Below the pieces are notes generated by a model, which was given only the letters and a program-made list of their open reading frames with translations, was not told the origin of the DNA and searched no databases. Of a stretch of 64,000 nt of DNA, positions 34,280 to 45,579 are shown in pieces (position 1 is the stretch's first letter; every line of letters starts with the position of its first letter). Position numbers and translations under genes: made by a program. This DNA comes from Elymus sibiricus (Eukaryota > Streptophyta > Magnoliopsida > Poales > Poaceae), in NCBI GenBank assembly GCA_039707655.1, contig CM077673.1, forward strand, positions 268,812,288 through 268,876,287, in the 5' to 3' direction.

Positions 34280-35896
34280 AAGCTTGGTGATGCTGATACG
34301 TCTCCAACGTATCTATAATTTATGAAGTATTCATGCCATGTTTACAATAATTTTATATGATTTTATTAGAACTAACCTGCACTGACGCTGTTTTCAGCAG
34401 AGCTACCGTGGTGTTGTTTTTGTGCAGAAATAAAAGTTCTCGGAATGGGCTGAAAATTTACGGAGAATATTTTTGGAAAATATAAAAAATACTGGAGCAA
34501 AAAGATACCGGAGAGGAGTCCCGAGGAGGCCACAAGCCTAGCGCCCCCCCCCCCCCTAGGGCGCGCCCCCCTGGCTTGTGGGTCCCTCGAGCACCCCCCT
34601 GACGTGATTCCAATGCCAAGTACTCCTATAAATCGAGAAACCCCCAGAAAGAAACCTAGATCGGGAGTTCCGCCGCCGCAAGCCTCTGTAGCCACGAAAA
34701 ACCAATCGGGAGCCCGTTCCAGCACCCTGCCGGAGGGGGAAACCATCACCGGAGGCCATCTTCATCATCCCGGCGGTCTCCATGACGAGGAGGGAGTAGT
34801 TCACCCTCGGGGCTGAGGGTATGTACCAGTAGCTATGTGTTTGATCTCTCTCTCGTGTTCTTGAGATGACACGATCTTGATGTACCGCGGGCTTTATTAA
34901 TATAGATGAATCATATGGAGTTTTCCCCTCTCTATCTTCTTGTGATGAATTGAGTTTTCCCTTTGAAGTTTTCTTATCGGATTGAGTCTTTAAAGGATTT
35001 GAGAACACTTGATGTATGTCTTGCGATGGGATATCCGTGGTGACAATGGGATGTTCTATTGATCCACTTGATGTATGTTTTGGTGATCAACTTGCGGGTT
35101 CCGTGACCTTGGGAATCTATGCATAGGGGTTGGCACACATTTTCGTCTTGACTCTCCGGTAGAAACTTTGGGGCACTCTTTGAAGTTCTTTGTGTTGGAT
35201 TGAACATGATGAATCTGAAATTGTGTGATGCATATCGTATAATCAAGCCCATGGGTACTCATGGTGACATTAGGGTTTTGATTGATGTGTATCTTAAGGT
35301 GTTATTTTAGTACGAACTCTAGGGCTGTTCGTGACACTTATAGGGATAGCTCATAAGATTGACCGGAAAAGATAACTTTGAGGTGGTTTCGTACCCTACA
35401 ATAATTTCTTCGTTTGTTCTCCCCTATTTGTGACTTTGGAGTGAACTCTTTGTCGCACGTGAGGGATTTACATATGATTCAACTATGTTAGTATTGTTGA
35501 GAGAACTTGCACTGGTGAAAGTATGAACCCTAGGCCTTGTTTCCAAGCATTACAACACCGTTTTTGCTCACTTTTGTTACTTGCTACCTTGCTTTTTTAT
35601 ATTTTCATATTACAAAAACCTATATCTACCATCCATATTACACTTGTATCACCATCTCTTCGCCGAACTAGTGCACCTATACAATTTACCATTGTATTGG
35701 GTGTGTTGGGGACACAAGAGACTCTTTGTTATTTGGTTGCAGGGTTGTTTGAGAGAGACCATCTTCATCCTACACCTCCCAGGGATTGATAAACCTTAGG
35801 TCATCCACTTGAGGGAAATTTGCTACCGTCCTACAAAACTCTGTGCTTGGAGGCCCAACACGAGTCTACAAGAAGAAGGTTGCGTAGTAGACATCA
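34280..35896 (+). repeat. polypurine tract and 3' LTR of element A
   Basis: AAGCTTGGTGATGC (34280-34293) directly precedes the LTR at 34294. The LTR is 1603 bp and ends at the ACTGT duplication. Confidence 0.95.
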
Positions 35897-36361
35897 ACTG
35901 TGCAGAGGGGCTAGGCGGAGATGAGAGGGAAAAAGGGCAGCCCGGCGACAAGTTGTGAAAAACGACGCCTACGAATTATCCGGCTATAGTGCCGCTATAA
36001 GTTTAACGGTTCGGGTATCAAACGGACTCCGATTGCGACGAAATTTGACAGGCGGTCTACCTACAATATACTACGACTGCTATCCAAGTTTCGACCCAAT
36101 CCGAGAAAGTTGTATACACACTTTTGTAAACAATATCTTGCAATGCTGCGGGCGCGTGCGTGTGTGGTTGGACTCGAAACGGACGACGGGGAGAACCGGC
36201 AACTACTAACGGATGTTGTTTTGAAAAATGATGACAACGGAGTGCCGATGCTATGCGGATGATGCAAATGATGCGATGATGAATGCGACAAACAAACGAA
36301 TCGCATGATGACAGCGGAATAAAAGGGGAATCTTCTGGCGCGTCGGTCTCGGGCTGTTACA

Positions 36362-37707
36362 ACTCTCCTCCACTTACAAGACATCTCGACCCGAGATCTT
36401 AGAATGAGAAGGGGAAGAGGAAGAAGAAAGGACGAGGTAAAACTTAGTTGCCTCTTTGACGAACATTGAACCAAGAGATGAAGAATGATATGAGAAACAA
36501 GCAAGAATTCAAAAGAAATTTGGGCAGCACTCCGGTAGAAAAGAGAGGCAGAACTTGAATAGGGGCACAACACTCCGGTTGAATGGACAAGCAAGGGAAG
36601 AATATGACCTTGACAATGAGATGATGGATCAAAGAGAGCACATCATAATGCCTCCGGAATAAAAGACTAGAAGCTAGATCTTGAAAAGAAAAGAATGGAG
36701 GAGGAATGGCAACTTCTACACCAATTGAATTTGACAAGCACCTTAACAAAGAAGGGTTGAATGGAGTTGTTTGGAATCAACACGAAAAGAATAAGCTTGT
36801 TGTGGGCTTATGGAGAACATCTCAAAATTATGAGTTGAAAACCAGCCACTAAACCAAACCATTGATTTATTGGGAGCAACAAAATCTGCAAAACTTCTTT
36901 CACCAAGAGGATACATAGAGAACTTGGGTCATTGATAAGCACCATGATAGCAACAATTCTTATGACATGCTTTTGGTGAAATCCAATCCAAGATAACTCC
37001 AAGGAAGAAAATGATGGGTTTATATATCTCATCCTTGACAAATTCTCTTCGAGAATCCTCATAATCAAGAATGCTATAACACCATCTCAAAAGATAAGGG
37101 AGAATGAATTGCACTTCGGAATACAAGACGAATGATACTTTTGCCTCTCCAACAAGAATCTTGAAGAACACTTTGAGAAGAAATTCAATCCTTGAAGAGC
37201 CGCCATGAAGAACTTCGGAACCGAAGGATGATAGAAGAGAATTGAAGGTTGCAAACGAACAAGATTGAGGCCTTGCAAGATTTAGATGAAGCTTCGCGAA
37301 GAGATACTGAGGAAACTTGAAACTCCGGAAAACAAAAGATGAACAACTTTGAATCGAGAATTTGATAGCATGAACAACTCTGAAAGGAGGATTGAAATCA
37401 CTTTGATGAACTAAGAATAAGAATTATGTTATGCTTATCCTTCATCAAATTAAATTGATGACAAGCAACGGATTTAGCATACCGCTTATTCTTCTTGGGA
37501 ATGATTGAAGAGAGATCAAACAAGCGTGAAGACGTCTTCAATGAAACACCGGTAAGAATTAAGAATGAAATATGGAATACTTGAAATGAATTGAGATACA
37601 TGTGAACGAAGAGATCATGATTCGCTAATAGAAAACTTGAACGAAACAACGAAATAATTGAGATACGAACGAAGAGACAACAATTGAGAAGAATTTGAGA
37701 ACGAAAG
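36362..37707 (-). other. internal 3' remnant of element D
   Basis: Inner neighbour of the D LTR, rich in AAGAA/TTGAAG words. No open frame matches a known domain. It ends abruptly near 37707 (GAGAACGAAA|GCTCAGGGACC) where GC content jumps. Confidence 0.6.
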
Positions 37708-38297
37708 CTCAGGGACCGACTGCAGGACGCCGAGGCCGCCCTTAGGGGCAAGGGAGACGTCGAGGCGGAGCAGGCGTCGGTGCACGCCCAGGTCGGTGAA
37801 GCCTAGGACGCCGTGCAGAGGGCCAAGGATGACGAAGCGCGGGCGCGGGCGATGAAGGCGCAGCGCGCCAGGCAGTTCCTGGAGCTTGCCTGGCGCGCCG
37901 GTCGTGCGCTCCGCTACTTCGTCAGGGACGTCCCGAGCCTGCCGCGCGCGCACGGTGACGGAGGCTACCTTGACTTCTTCCTCAAGGTGGTGGAGGCGAT
38001 GGAGCTGGGCGTCTCCCAGGTGGACGAGGACGTCGAGTCGAGCGCCCGCGACCTCCTGGACTACACCCTGACGCGTGTCTTCTCCAACCTCCTCCGCTTA
38101 GACCCGGCCTTCGACCTCTCCCGCGTGGTGGAGCCGGTGCCCGAGGCGCTCCGGGGCCCCCTCAGGGACGAGGTGCGTGGGCATGTGGCGTCTCTGGTCG
38201 AGCGGTTCACTCGGGCCGCGCCCTCCGAGGGGAGCGGCAGCCTGAGCGCGGGGCCCTCCGGCAGCCGCGACGGAGACAGCGCATCTTCCACCTAAGC
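37708..38297 (+). pseudogene. antisense accessory gene fragment of element E
   Basis: Exon-2 part only. A coiled coil (LRDRLQDAEAALRGKGD) is interrupted by TAG at 37803. The frame then stays open through GGYLDFFLKVVEAMELGVS and DLLDYTLTRVFSNLLRLDP to SLVERFTRA and a Ser/Gly tail, stopping at 38293-38295. It is the best preserved C-terminal domain of the family in this window. The N-terminal part is gone with the D/E junction. Confidence 0.75.
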
Positions 38298-39384
38298 CCT
38301 TTTATTTTTAAGTTTCCTTTCTGTTATGTTGTGGATCACCTTGACCTGCGGGGGCGCGAAGACATTCCTTGGATGCTTTTGCTTGTCTAAATAGTAGCTG
38401 CTCATTGTGCTTGATGTGGTATCTGCCCCCTTCCCGAGGCCTTTTCTTTCTCCGCGCGCCCCAGTGTCCCGCGTTGCCGGGGTCTGCTCCCCAAGCCTCG
38501 TGACACCTTCAGGGTCCCTGCCGCGGGGGCCCTGGCGCAGGCACTTTGGGCCCCGCCTCCGGCTCTCGTGAGAGCTAGGGGGCGGCAGTCCCCAAGGGGC
38601 TTTGTGTCAGACCCTGGCCCTGTTGTGGCGTCGCTTCTCGCCAGGTGTGCCTCGGGGACGCCCTTTGGTTGACACCTCGTGAGGAGGTCGGAGGAGCGCT
38701 GCCCTTCAGGTGCGAGCCCCCGTCCGGGGCCCACTCTCTGCAAACCTCGCCCATATACAAGCGCCGCGCCCAGCCCCCGCTTGTGCGAGGTCCGGAGCGA
38801 GTCTTGTAAGTGCGTGCCGCGGGCAGGGGTCCACCAGTTGTCGTGCCTAGCACGATCAGCCCCAGGGGCAGTGTGGTCCGGCGGCCCCCGCATCCGCACG
38901 GGGCGCGAGGCCGCAGCTTGATCTTCCCACCAGCGCGGGGCATGGGGCCTCCACTGGGCGTGGGCATAGTCGTGGTTCGACAGTCTCCGCCAGCGCGGAG
39001 CATGGGGCTTCCACTTGGGCGTGGGCATAGTCGCGGTTCGACAGTCTTCCGCCAGCGCGGAGCATGGGGCTTCCACTTGGGCGTGGGTTGGAGCCCCCCC
39101 CCCCCTTCGAGGCCAGGATGTGGCTTGTAGGGAGGCTCCGGGGCGTGTACAGCCCCACTCATTCTTACGTGAGAGTGTCATGGGTAGAACTTGCGGAGGG
39201 GCTGGATGGTCCATGCGTTCTACACGGGCACTACACCCTCCGTCTCCAGGCAGCCAACGCCTGGCCTAGAGACATGGGCGACTGTTCCACCCTCCATCTC
39301 CAGGCAGGCAACACCTGGCCTGGAGACATGGGCGACTGCTCCACCCTCCTTATCCAGGCAGGCAATGCCTGGCCTGGAGACATG
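38298..39384 (+). repeat. 3' internal region of E: modules and ~54 bp minisatellite
   Basis: 38312-38720 is the sequence duplicated at 21042-21455. 38930-39085 holds three ~62 bp copies of CCAGCGCGGAGCATGGGGC, and 39158-39181 the TTACGTGAGAGTGTCATGG block. 39236-39384 is a minisatellite: GACATGGGCG recurs at 39271 and 39325, then GACAT at 39380, where CACTA enters. Each unit contains the near-palindrome CTCCAGGCAGG..CCTGGAG. The repeat resumes at 52170. Confidence 0.85.
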
Positions 39385-39597
39385 CACTAGTAGAAAACAG
39401 GCCATTAGTCCTGGTTGGGAAGGGCCTTTAGTCCCGGTTCCCCAACCGAGACTAAAGTATAGAGACTAAAGGGTCCAAGCCTTTAGTCCTGGTTGGCTAC
39501 GAATCGGGACTAAACCCTGGCCACGTGGTCGGCAGCGCGCGCCAGGGCATGGGGACCTTTGGTCCCGGTTGGTAACACCAACCGGGACTAAAGGTTT
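39385..39597. repeat. left terminal inverted repeat and subterminal repeats
   Basis: The inverted repeat is 39385-39403. It is followed by copies of (C/T)TTTAGTCCYGGTTGG in both orientations, ending with a hairpin-capable pair around GGTAACACC at 39563-39597. Such motifs are transposase binding sites in En/Spm (known for TNPA); here this is inferred. Confidence 0.9.
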
Positions 39598-39890
39598 AGG
39601 GGTTTAGGTGTTTAATTAGTGTTTATTGTTTATTTTTCCTTTTCATTTTGTGTTTTCCATTTAATTCTTTTTCATTTCAAACATATTTTACGCTACTACA
39701 TACTGTACACGTTATGCATCTATAATAGAATTTCTCGTAGAACCGATCATATATCATAAAATTTCTGGTACAAGCTAGCAATCATATATATATATATATA
39801 TATCATAGAATTTCTCGTACGACCACATGCATACACACATATATATATATATACAATTTGGTATATACAATTTATCGTACAATTTGCAGA

Positions 39891-42800
39891 TCATTTGCGG
39901 ATCGGGTAATGGTATTCTCCGTCGGGAGATATGACCTGCTGAAGCAAAAATCCCGCAATTTCCTCTTGAATTGCTCGTATGCGTTCCGTTGGTAGGAGCT
40001 TATCCCGCATCTCGTGCATCTTTAAAGAAGGAGATCAATATGCACATGTTAGTTGTGCGTATATGTATTAGATCAAGAAAAAAAATATGAATAGTGTTTA
40101 CGTACCCGAAGATCTCTTGCACTCTTGTTGCTTTCGGTCATAAAGCGAATGTTCTCGCAAACGTAATATGCACATATTTCAGTCCCCTGTGCCTACCTCA
40201 TGCACTTTACGAGAATAGAATTCAATCAGATAATAATGAAGCATGACAATGGTATTGAAACTAGAATTAAAGAGATGCGCGGACGAAGCTAGTACTACTT
40301 AATTACCCTGGGCTTTCGCCATCTCAGCTCCTCTTTCCATTCACCTCTAACATCTTTGGTGAACTTTTCCCAAACCCTGCCCGGCAAACAAAATGAATAA
40401 AGGAGTTATTAATTACTTGATATCAGGAAATGAACTAATAAAGAAGCCGACATAGTGCGTCAATGATTGAAATTACCTTTCGAGCAACAAATGCAAGCTT
40501 TTGTAATCTTCAGGGTCTTTACTTAGCGAGTCCAGTACTTCAACAGTTCCATCATCAACTCTAATGATTAGAAGGATCCAGTGGTAGCCGCGCACACGAT
40601 TTGTATAAGCGGGCTTGCATAACTCATCAACTACACTTAACATCGAGTATATATATAAGCAAAAATAGAATTTGTAGTACAAGACAGTAACACTCACTGG
40701 AAGTTCCAAGGTAAAATTATTTCTGCTTTGTACTTTAGGGCCTTCAAAAACCTTAGAAGCAATTTCTCCGTGTCTTTAGGGTGCCTTCTCAACACTTCTT
40801 TGTTGACGGTATTTGGGTCAATGAACCCAATGCCATAGACTCCAGCTCTTTTCAATTCATAAATCGTCATTCTGCATAATACCACACAAAAGAATATACT
40901 GTGTATATATAATAATAGGCAATGAACGAGCTGAGCTAGAGACTTAAATTACAGAAAGAAATCACTTACAGACAATAGCAACTGACGATAGATTTGTCGA
41001 GTGCTTTTTGAATGAATAACTGAAAAAATTCTTCATTTTCAATCCACAAATCTTTTTCATGGACGTAATGCTCTTTGTCGATTTTCACCATGAGGCTCTC
41101 TCGCCCGTCCTTTAATCCTCTCATGTACCAGTCATGCAATTTGTACATTTGCGTTGTTAGAAGCTTCTCCTCGTCAGGACTGACCAGAGGTTTCCCGGGG
41201 ACATATTGCCGTTCTATTTCCTTCGGATCTAATGGTGGAAATTCCTCGATCTCTAGGAATTGTTCAACGGTGATACCGAGCATTCTAGCATTCTCTCTAT
41301 CAGCGTCGGTTATTACCAAGTTATTGGCACTCACCTTGAGCGGGCTGATCGATTGGACTGCCTGTTCTCCGAGCTGGGGAACAGTTTTCCCGCATTTACT
41401 GCTACCGCTCGACTTCTGTCTTTTCTGGGATTCATAGGACTTGGTAATACAGCATTCATAGTCTGATACCGGTCTTTTCTCCGCCGGTTTAGCTGCATCA
41501 ATAAAGTGGTGTATGACCTCGTCGGGTATTTTCTCCTTTGGCGGCGGGGGCGATTTCGGTCCAAAACAGGCCCGCAAAGCGAGATTCACTGATTCATCGA
41601 GTTCCTCGTCAGTCTTCTCGTAAGATAACTTCTTTTTGGCAGGAGGCTCGGGTTTCTTCTTTTGTGATCTCTTCCGCTTTGGAGACGCTGTTTTTCGATA
41701 TCGCGGATGTCTTGCGCTAGGCTCCGTCTCGGGGTGGGATGGACTCTGCTGACGTGGCGGAGCTTGATATCGCGGACTTGCCATGCGCTCCGTCTCGGGG
41801 TGGGATGGATTCGGCTGGCGCGGCGGAGATGGATATGGCGGACTCACCCTACGCTCCGTCTCGGGGAGGGTTGGAGTCTGCTGACGCGGCGGACTTGGAG
41901 GAGGAGTCGGTGGCCTTGGCACCGAGTTTGGAAACACGATGCATTCCTTTTTCCATAAAATGACACAACGCCTGGCTTCTCCCAGTGTCCGCTCCCCTTC
42001 ACCTCCAAGGTAGTCAAGATCTAGTGATTCATATGCCGACACAACTTGATCAACCCCGACACGAGCATAGCCAGGTGTAATCGGATTGCCGTGGAAAGTT
42101 GCTTCAGGTCCACTCGGTAAAGCAAAGCCATCCGCCGTCTTCATGGATATGTTCTTCAGTTTCACGTGTAGCTCACAAGGTGTCGACTCTAGGATATCAT
42201 CCACGGGGTAGCGAGCCAGCAGTGCATCATCGGTCGGGACCTCCGTGGAACCCACGCTGCTTTTCGGCATAGATGATGGAATGGTACCATCCAATGCTGG
42301 ATCTGGTTGCTGCTGCTGCTGAGACGCGCCTTGCTGGCTAAGTTTGTTGATTTGCTCCTGCTGCATGTTATATTTGTGTTCCAAGTCCTGAATCCGATCT
42401 ACTTCATGCTTCTTCTTTCTGTCACGACTTCTGTAGCTGTCGTTCCAATCCGCAAACCCCAGAAACCACGGAACCATGCCTTTGCCTCGTGTTCGTCCCG
42501 GGTGTTCAGGATTCTTGAGGGCACGCGAAAGCTCGTCCTTCTCTCTCTCGGGCTCGTACACACCCGCTCGAGCTTCTGCTATTGCTTTAAGTAACTCGTT
42601 CGTGGCTTCTTTAAGACTTGCTAGTTCAAGAACCTCCCCTATCTTTGGGTCCAACTTTCCCCCATGTGCATAAAACCAAGTCCTGCACCTCTCGGGCCAA
42701 GTCTCTGTTACTGGAGTGACCCCTGCAGCCTTCATGTTTCTCTCCGATTCATCCCACTTAGGCAACCCATACTTGTAGCCGCCTGGCCCCAGACAATGGT

Positions 42801-43624
42801 GCCACTTTTTTTTGTTGCCATTTATCTTGTTTATTCTCGACCGTTTCTTAGCTTCTTCTGATTCCTTGAACTTCACAAATTCGTCCCAGTCATCTGCTAA
42901 CTTCACATATTCTCCTTTGAATTCTGGATTCTTCCTTCCGTTTTCCACGTAACTTTTCCATAATCTTTTCTTCCAAGACTGGAATTGTGTGGCCATCTTC
43001 TTAAGAGCACACTGCTTGACTTTCTCCCGTTGGAGATCTGTGAGACCCTCTGGTAGGGTGAAATGTTTCATGAGCTCCTCCCAAAGCAGATCTTTTGCTC
43101 TTTGGCTGACTAAAGAAACTGCTTGGGTATCTTTAGGCTGATTCCATTCTTGAACGGTGATCGGGATTTGGTCCCTAACGATAACTCCGCATTGACGTAT
43201 AAATTTGTCCGCATTCTCTTTAGGAGAAATCGGTTCGCCATCTGCTCTGATTTGATCGATGTTAAACTTTACGCCTTGTTTCAACTTTTTTGTCGGGCCA
43301 CGTTTAACCCTTGTAGAAGATTTGCTCGATCCGGAAGGCTAAAAGGAAGAAAGATTCATTAATATATACAAATCAATCAATACATCTGATGATCACCAGA
43401 GGGCAAATTAATACCTCGCCGGACTCTGTTAAATAGACAAAAAATTCTTCGCCATCGTCATTGTCAGCTGGTTCGCCTTCGTCTCTTGGTTGTTCTTCCT
43501 CAATTCCCTCACCGGATGGGTTAAGGTATTGTGAGCCATCATCTACTTCATTCTCTTCGTTTCCGGAGCGTATCAGGTCGTACATGGCATTCTCTTGATC
43601 GTGGTCTCTGTCTCTACCGTCCAT
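39891..43624 (-). CDS. CACTA TNP1-like protein fused to Ulp1-type cysteine protease, 7 exons
   Basis: Exons (minus): 43624-43415, 43338-40970, 40871-40698, 40587-40477, 40376-40307, 40192-40106, 40019-39891. They sum to 3150 bp with every junction in frame, about 1049 aa, no internal stop. Five introns have GT-AG borders. Exon 4 would use a non-canonical GG acceptor; an AG 48 bp upstream (exon start 40635) also keeps the frame and adds 16 residues. Exon 2 holds the plant Transposase_24/En-Spm region (aa ~100-330), then a Pro-rich tract with three 22-residue repeats and a Lys/Arg-rich likely nuclear signal. Exons 3-7 form a C48 (Ulp1) protease with catalytic candidates His920 (YHWILLI), Asp937 (VLDSL) and Cys985 (EICAYYVC). 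Ulp1 enzymes cleave SUMO-like proteins; the target here is unknown. Flanked upstream by a TATA box at 45008-45016. Confidence 0.85.
41700..41910 (-). repeat. 66 bp coding tandem repeat, three copies
   Basis: GCTCCGTCTCGGGG recurs at 41721, 41787 and 41853. The period is 66 bp, 22 residues, encoding the Pro-rich SPPRQ..PETE repeats of the fusion protein. Confidence 0.9.
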
Positions 43625-45023
43625 AGCTTAACTAATCCAGAACAAATATAAAACAATTAGAATGCATTCAATAAGCAGAACCGGAGATATGCAAATCAAT
43701 ACAAGGCAATGCAACAACAAATGCGATCATATAATATCACTAATACATCATCGAATAGTATCACTAATACATCATCGAATATAATATCACTAATACATCA
43801 TCAGAATAGTTGACGTCTCGCGGCGCAGACGGTGGACACCCAAAGATAAGGAACTATGACAGGATCATAGCTCGCATGTGATCCCTGAAGAACCTGCCAG
43901 GTATTGGAGAACCTGGCGTCCAATGCAGCCATGTAGCGTCAGACGTGCACGTCCTCCTCCCTGACACGGCGACGTACCACCTCTGCGGGGGCCGGCTCCC
44001 TCTGCACCGACTATGGTCCACGCGACCGCCACCAAATAACCTCCGGGTCGACGATGGGACCCTCATTCCTCACCAAGCTCCGCGCCCCGGAAGGCAGAAC
44101 CTCCCAGTGCCAGCCCGGCGGAGCCCAGTCCCGGACATGGCTCCTCTCAAGTAGGTGGTCGCCGCCGACTCGACGACAAGGATGCGGGATGGGCATCGTC
44201 GACTCGAGAACTAAAACAACTAAAACATAAAACAACTAAATTAACTAAAACATAAAAAACTAAATTAACTAAAACAATATGAACACTTAATTACCTAAAA
44301 CAACTAAAACTAAAACATGAAAAGCATCATAATTTAACAAAATCATCTAACAATATCAATCTACTTATCCATCTACTACAATTTTCTTAACACATTGTTT
44401 AATGAAAAAATGTTGCATACCAACCACAAAAAATTTCATAACACTAAAAAGATGTTCTAACAATTAGAAAATATTTGCACGTTTTTAAACACAATATGTG
44501 TGTGTGTGTGTGTTTGCGGCACCGGCGGGGCTTTTACGTCGGATGGACGGGGCGGCGGGGCTCCTACGCCGGAGATGGATGGGGTGGCGGCTCCTGGGCA
44601 TCTCCGGTGGTGGCTAGGTGGGGGATGGGCTCGGGGAGGGGCGGCCATGGCGGCAATGGCGGACGGGGAGGGGGGCTTCAGGAGGAGAGGGAGGAGAGTG
44701 GCTCACAGCGGGCTCGGCGGCGAGGTCGAGGCGATAGCGGGCTCCACGGTGAGTTCGAGGCGACGGCGAGGTCGAGGTGACGGCGAGGTCGAGGCGACGA
44801 CGAGGTCGAGGGAGAAGAGGGGCCGGAGCGAGCGGGTCGGGGACGGTGATCTCCGGCGGGAGGTTGAAGACGGGCAGCCTGGCAGCGCGACGGCGAGGTC
44901 GAGGGAGAAGAGGCGCGCGGGGAGCTCCGGCAGCCTGGCGGCGTCGGGGCAGGGGCGGCATCGGGGGGCAGAATGGGAGAGGTTGGGGCAGAAACGGCAA
45001 AGTCCTGCATATATAGAGGGACT
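43625..45023 (-). promoter_or_regulatory. leader and promoter region of the Ulp1-fusion gene
   Basis: A TATA box TATATAT at 45016-45008 (minus). Then a GC-rich 500 bp block (44518-45005) and an AT-rich stretch with a (TG)n microsatellite at 44497-44514. GC-rich open frames here overlap on both strands and look like chance. Confidence 0.5.
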
Positions 45024-45182
45024 CTTTAGTCCCGGTTGGTATCACCAACCGGGACTAAAGGTCCTCCCTTTAGTCCCGGTTGGTCCTACCAACCGGGACC
45101 AAAGGCCCATCTTTTCGGCGGCCCAAATTCCGCGCGGGAAGGGACCTTTAGTCCCGGTTGGTAGGACCAACCGGGACTAAAG
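45024..45182. promoter_or_regulatory. internal block of subterminal-type repeats
   Basis: Three palindromes at 45024-45060, 45069-45105 and 45147-45182, each TTTAGTCCCGGTTGG, a ~6 bp loop, and the inverse. Identical in type to the element ends but 5-7 kb from either. They lie 8 bp upstream of the TATA box that faces the Ulp1-fusion gene. Confidence 0.85.
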
Positions 45183-45560
45183 GTGTATTTTCCCTTTTTT
45201 GTTTTGTTTTGTTTTTCTAATTTCTGTTTTTAGATTTGGAATAACTGTTAGAATATTTATAGTTTTTTAATGAATCTTTTTGCTTTAGGTCAAAACAATT
45301 ACTAAATTTCTGTTAGTGCCAGTAGTTTTCAAATTTAAATAGTTTAAATTTGAATTCATTTGAAATTTGTGTGAAACAGTAATTTGTGAATAACTTTAGT
45401 TTAAAAATAGATTTTTGAGTGATTGTTTTTCCTGTTGTTTAATATTAGTATGTTTTATCATTATATTAAAGTTGGGAATTTTTAGGATAATTTAAATAGG
45501 TGTTTTAATCAAAACCAGATTCTGTTTAACTCTTTTAGTTTTATACCTTCATTTGTTTTA
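45183..45560. other. AT-rich spacer in CACTA
   Basis: No coding frame, no repeat that I recognise; joins the internal palindromes to the tandem array. Confidence 0.6.
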
Positions 45561-45579
45561 ATCAAAATCACCCAAATGA

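Larger units (their letters stand above)
28792..35896 (+). mobile_element. complete non-autonomous Athila/Sabrina-type element A
   Basis: Perfect target duplication ACTGT at 28787-28791 and 35897-35901. LTRs at 28792-30426 and 34294-35896 start TGATACGTCTCC and end ACATCA. The primer site matches tRNA-Asp and the internal region has one 254-codon frame but no gag, protease, RT or integrase. Movement must have used proteins from a relative. The two LTRs differ by roughly 2% by eye plus a few indels, so insertion is fairly recent. Confidence 0.97.
24948..36361 (-). repeat. 3' LTR of element D, ~4.3 kb net, split by element A
   Basis: The two parts 24948-28791 and 35902-36361 total about 4.3 kb once element A and one ACTGT are removed. 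The termini TGTAA and TTACA form an inverted pair. It contains a GC-rich stretch at 27930-28600 with overlapping open frames on both strands that I do not believe are genes, and tRNA-like motifs at 27636-27853. Confidence 0.75.
24948..37707 (-). mobile_element. long-LTR Gypsy-like element D (minus), truncated
   Basis: A 3' LTR begins TGTAACAGCCCGAGACC at 36361 (minus) and ends GGGCATTACA at 24948, with a purine tract GTGGAGGAGAGT just inside at 36362-36373. That tract sets the orientation. Element A (28792-35896) sits inside this LTR. Only ~1.35 kb of internal sequence remains before the junction at about 37707. The coding region is missing, so the superfamily is an inference. Confidence 0.75.

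Noticed and set aside
44500..45180. A 226-codon plus-strand frame in CACTA
   Set aside because: Low-complexity Gly/Arg/Glu, runs into the subterminal repeats and is opposite to all three CACTA genes.
45024..45182. MicroRNA precursors
   Set aside because: The hairpins are short palindromes of the CACTA subterminal repeat and are repeated at both ends. Small RNA data would be needed.
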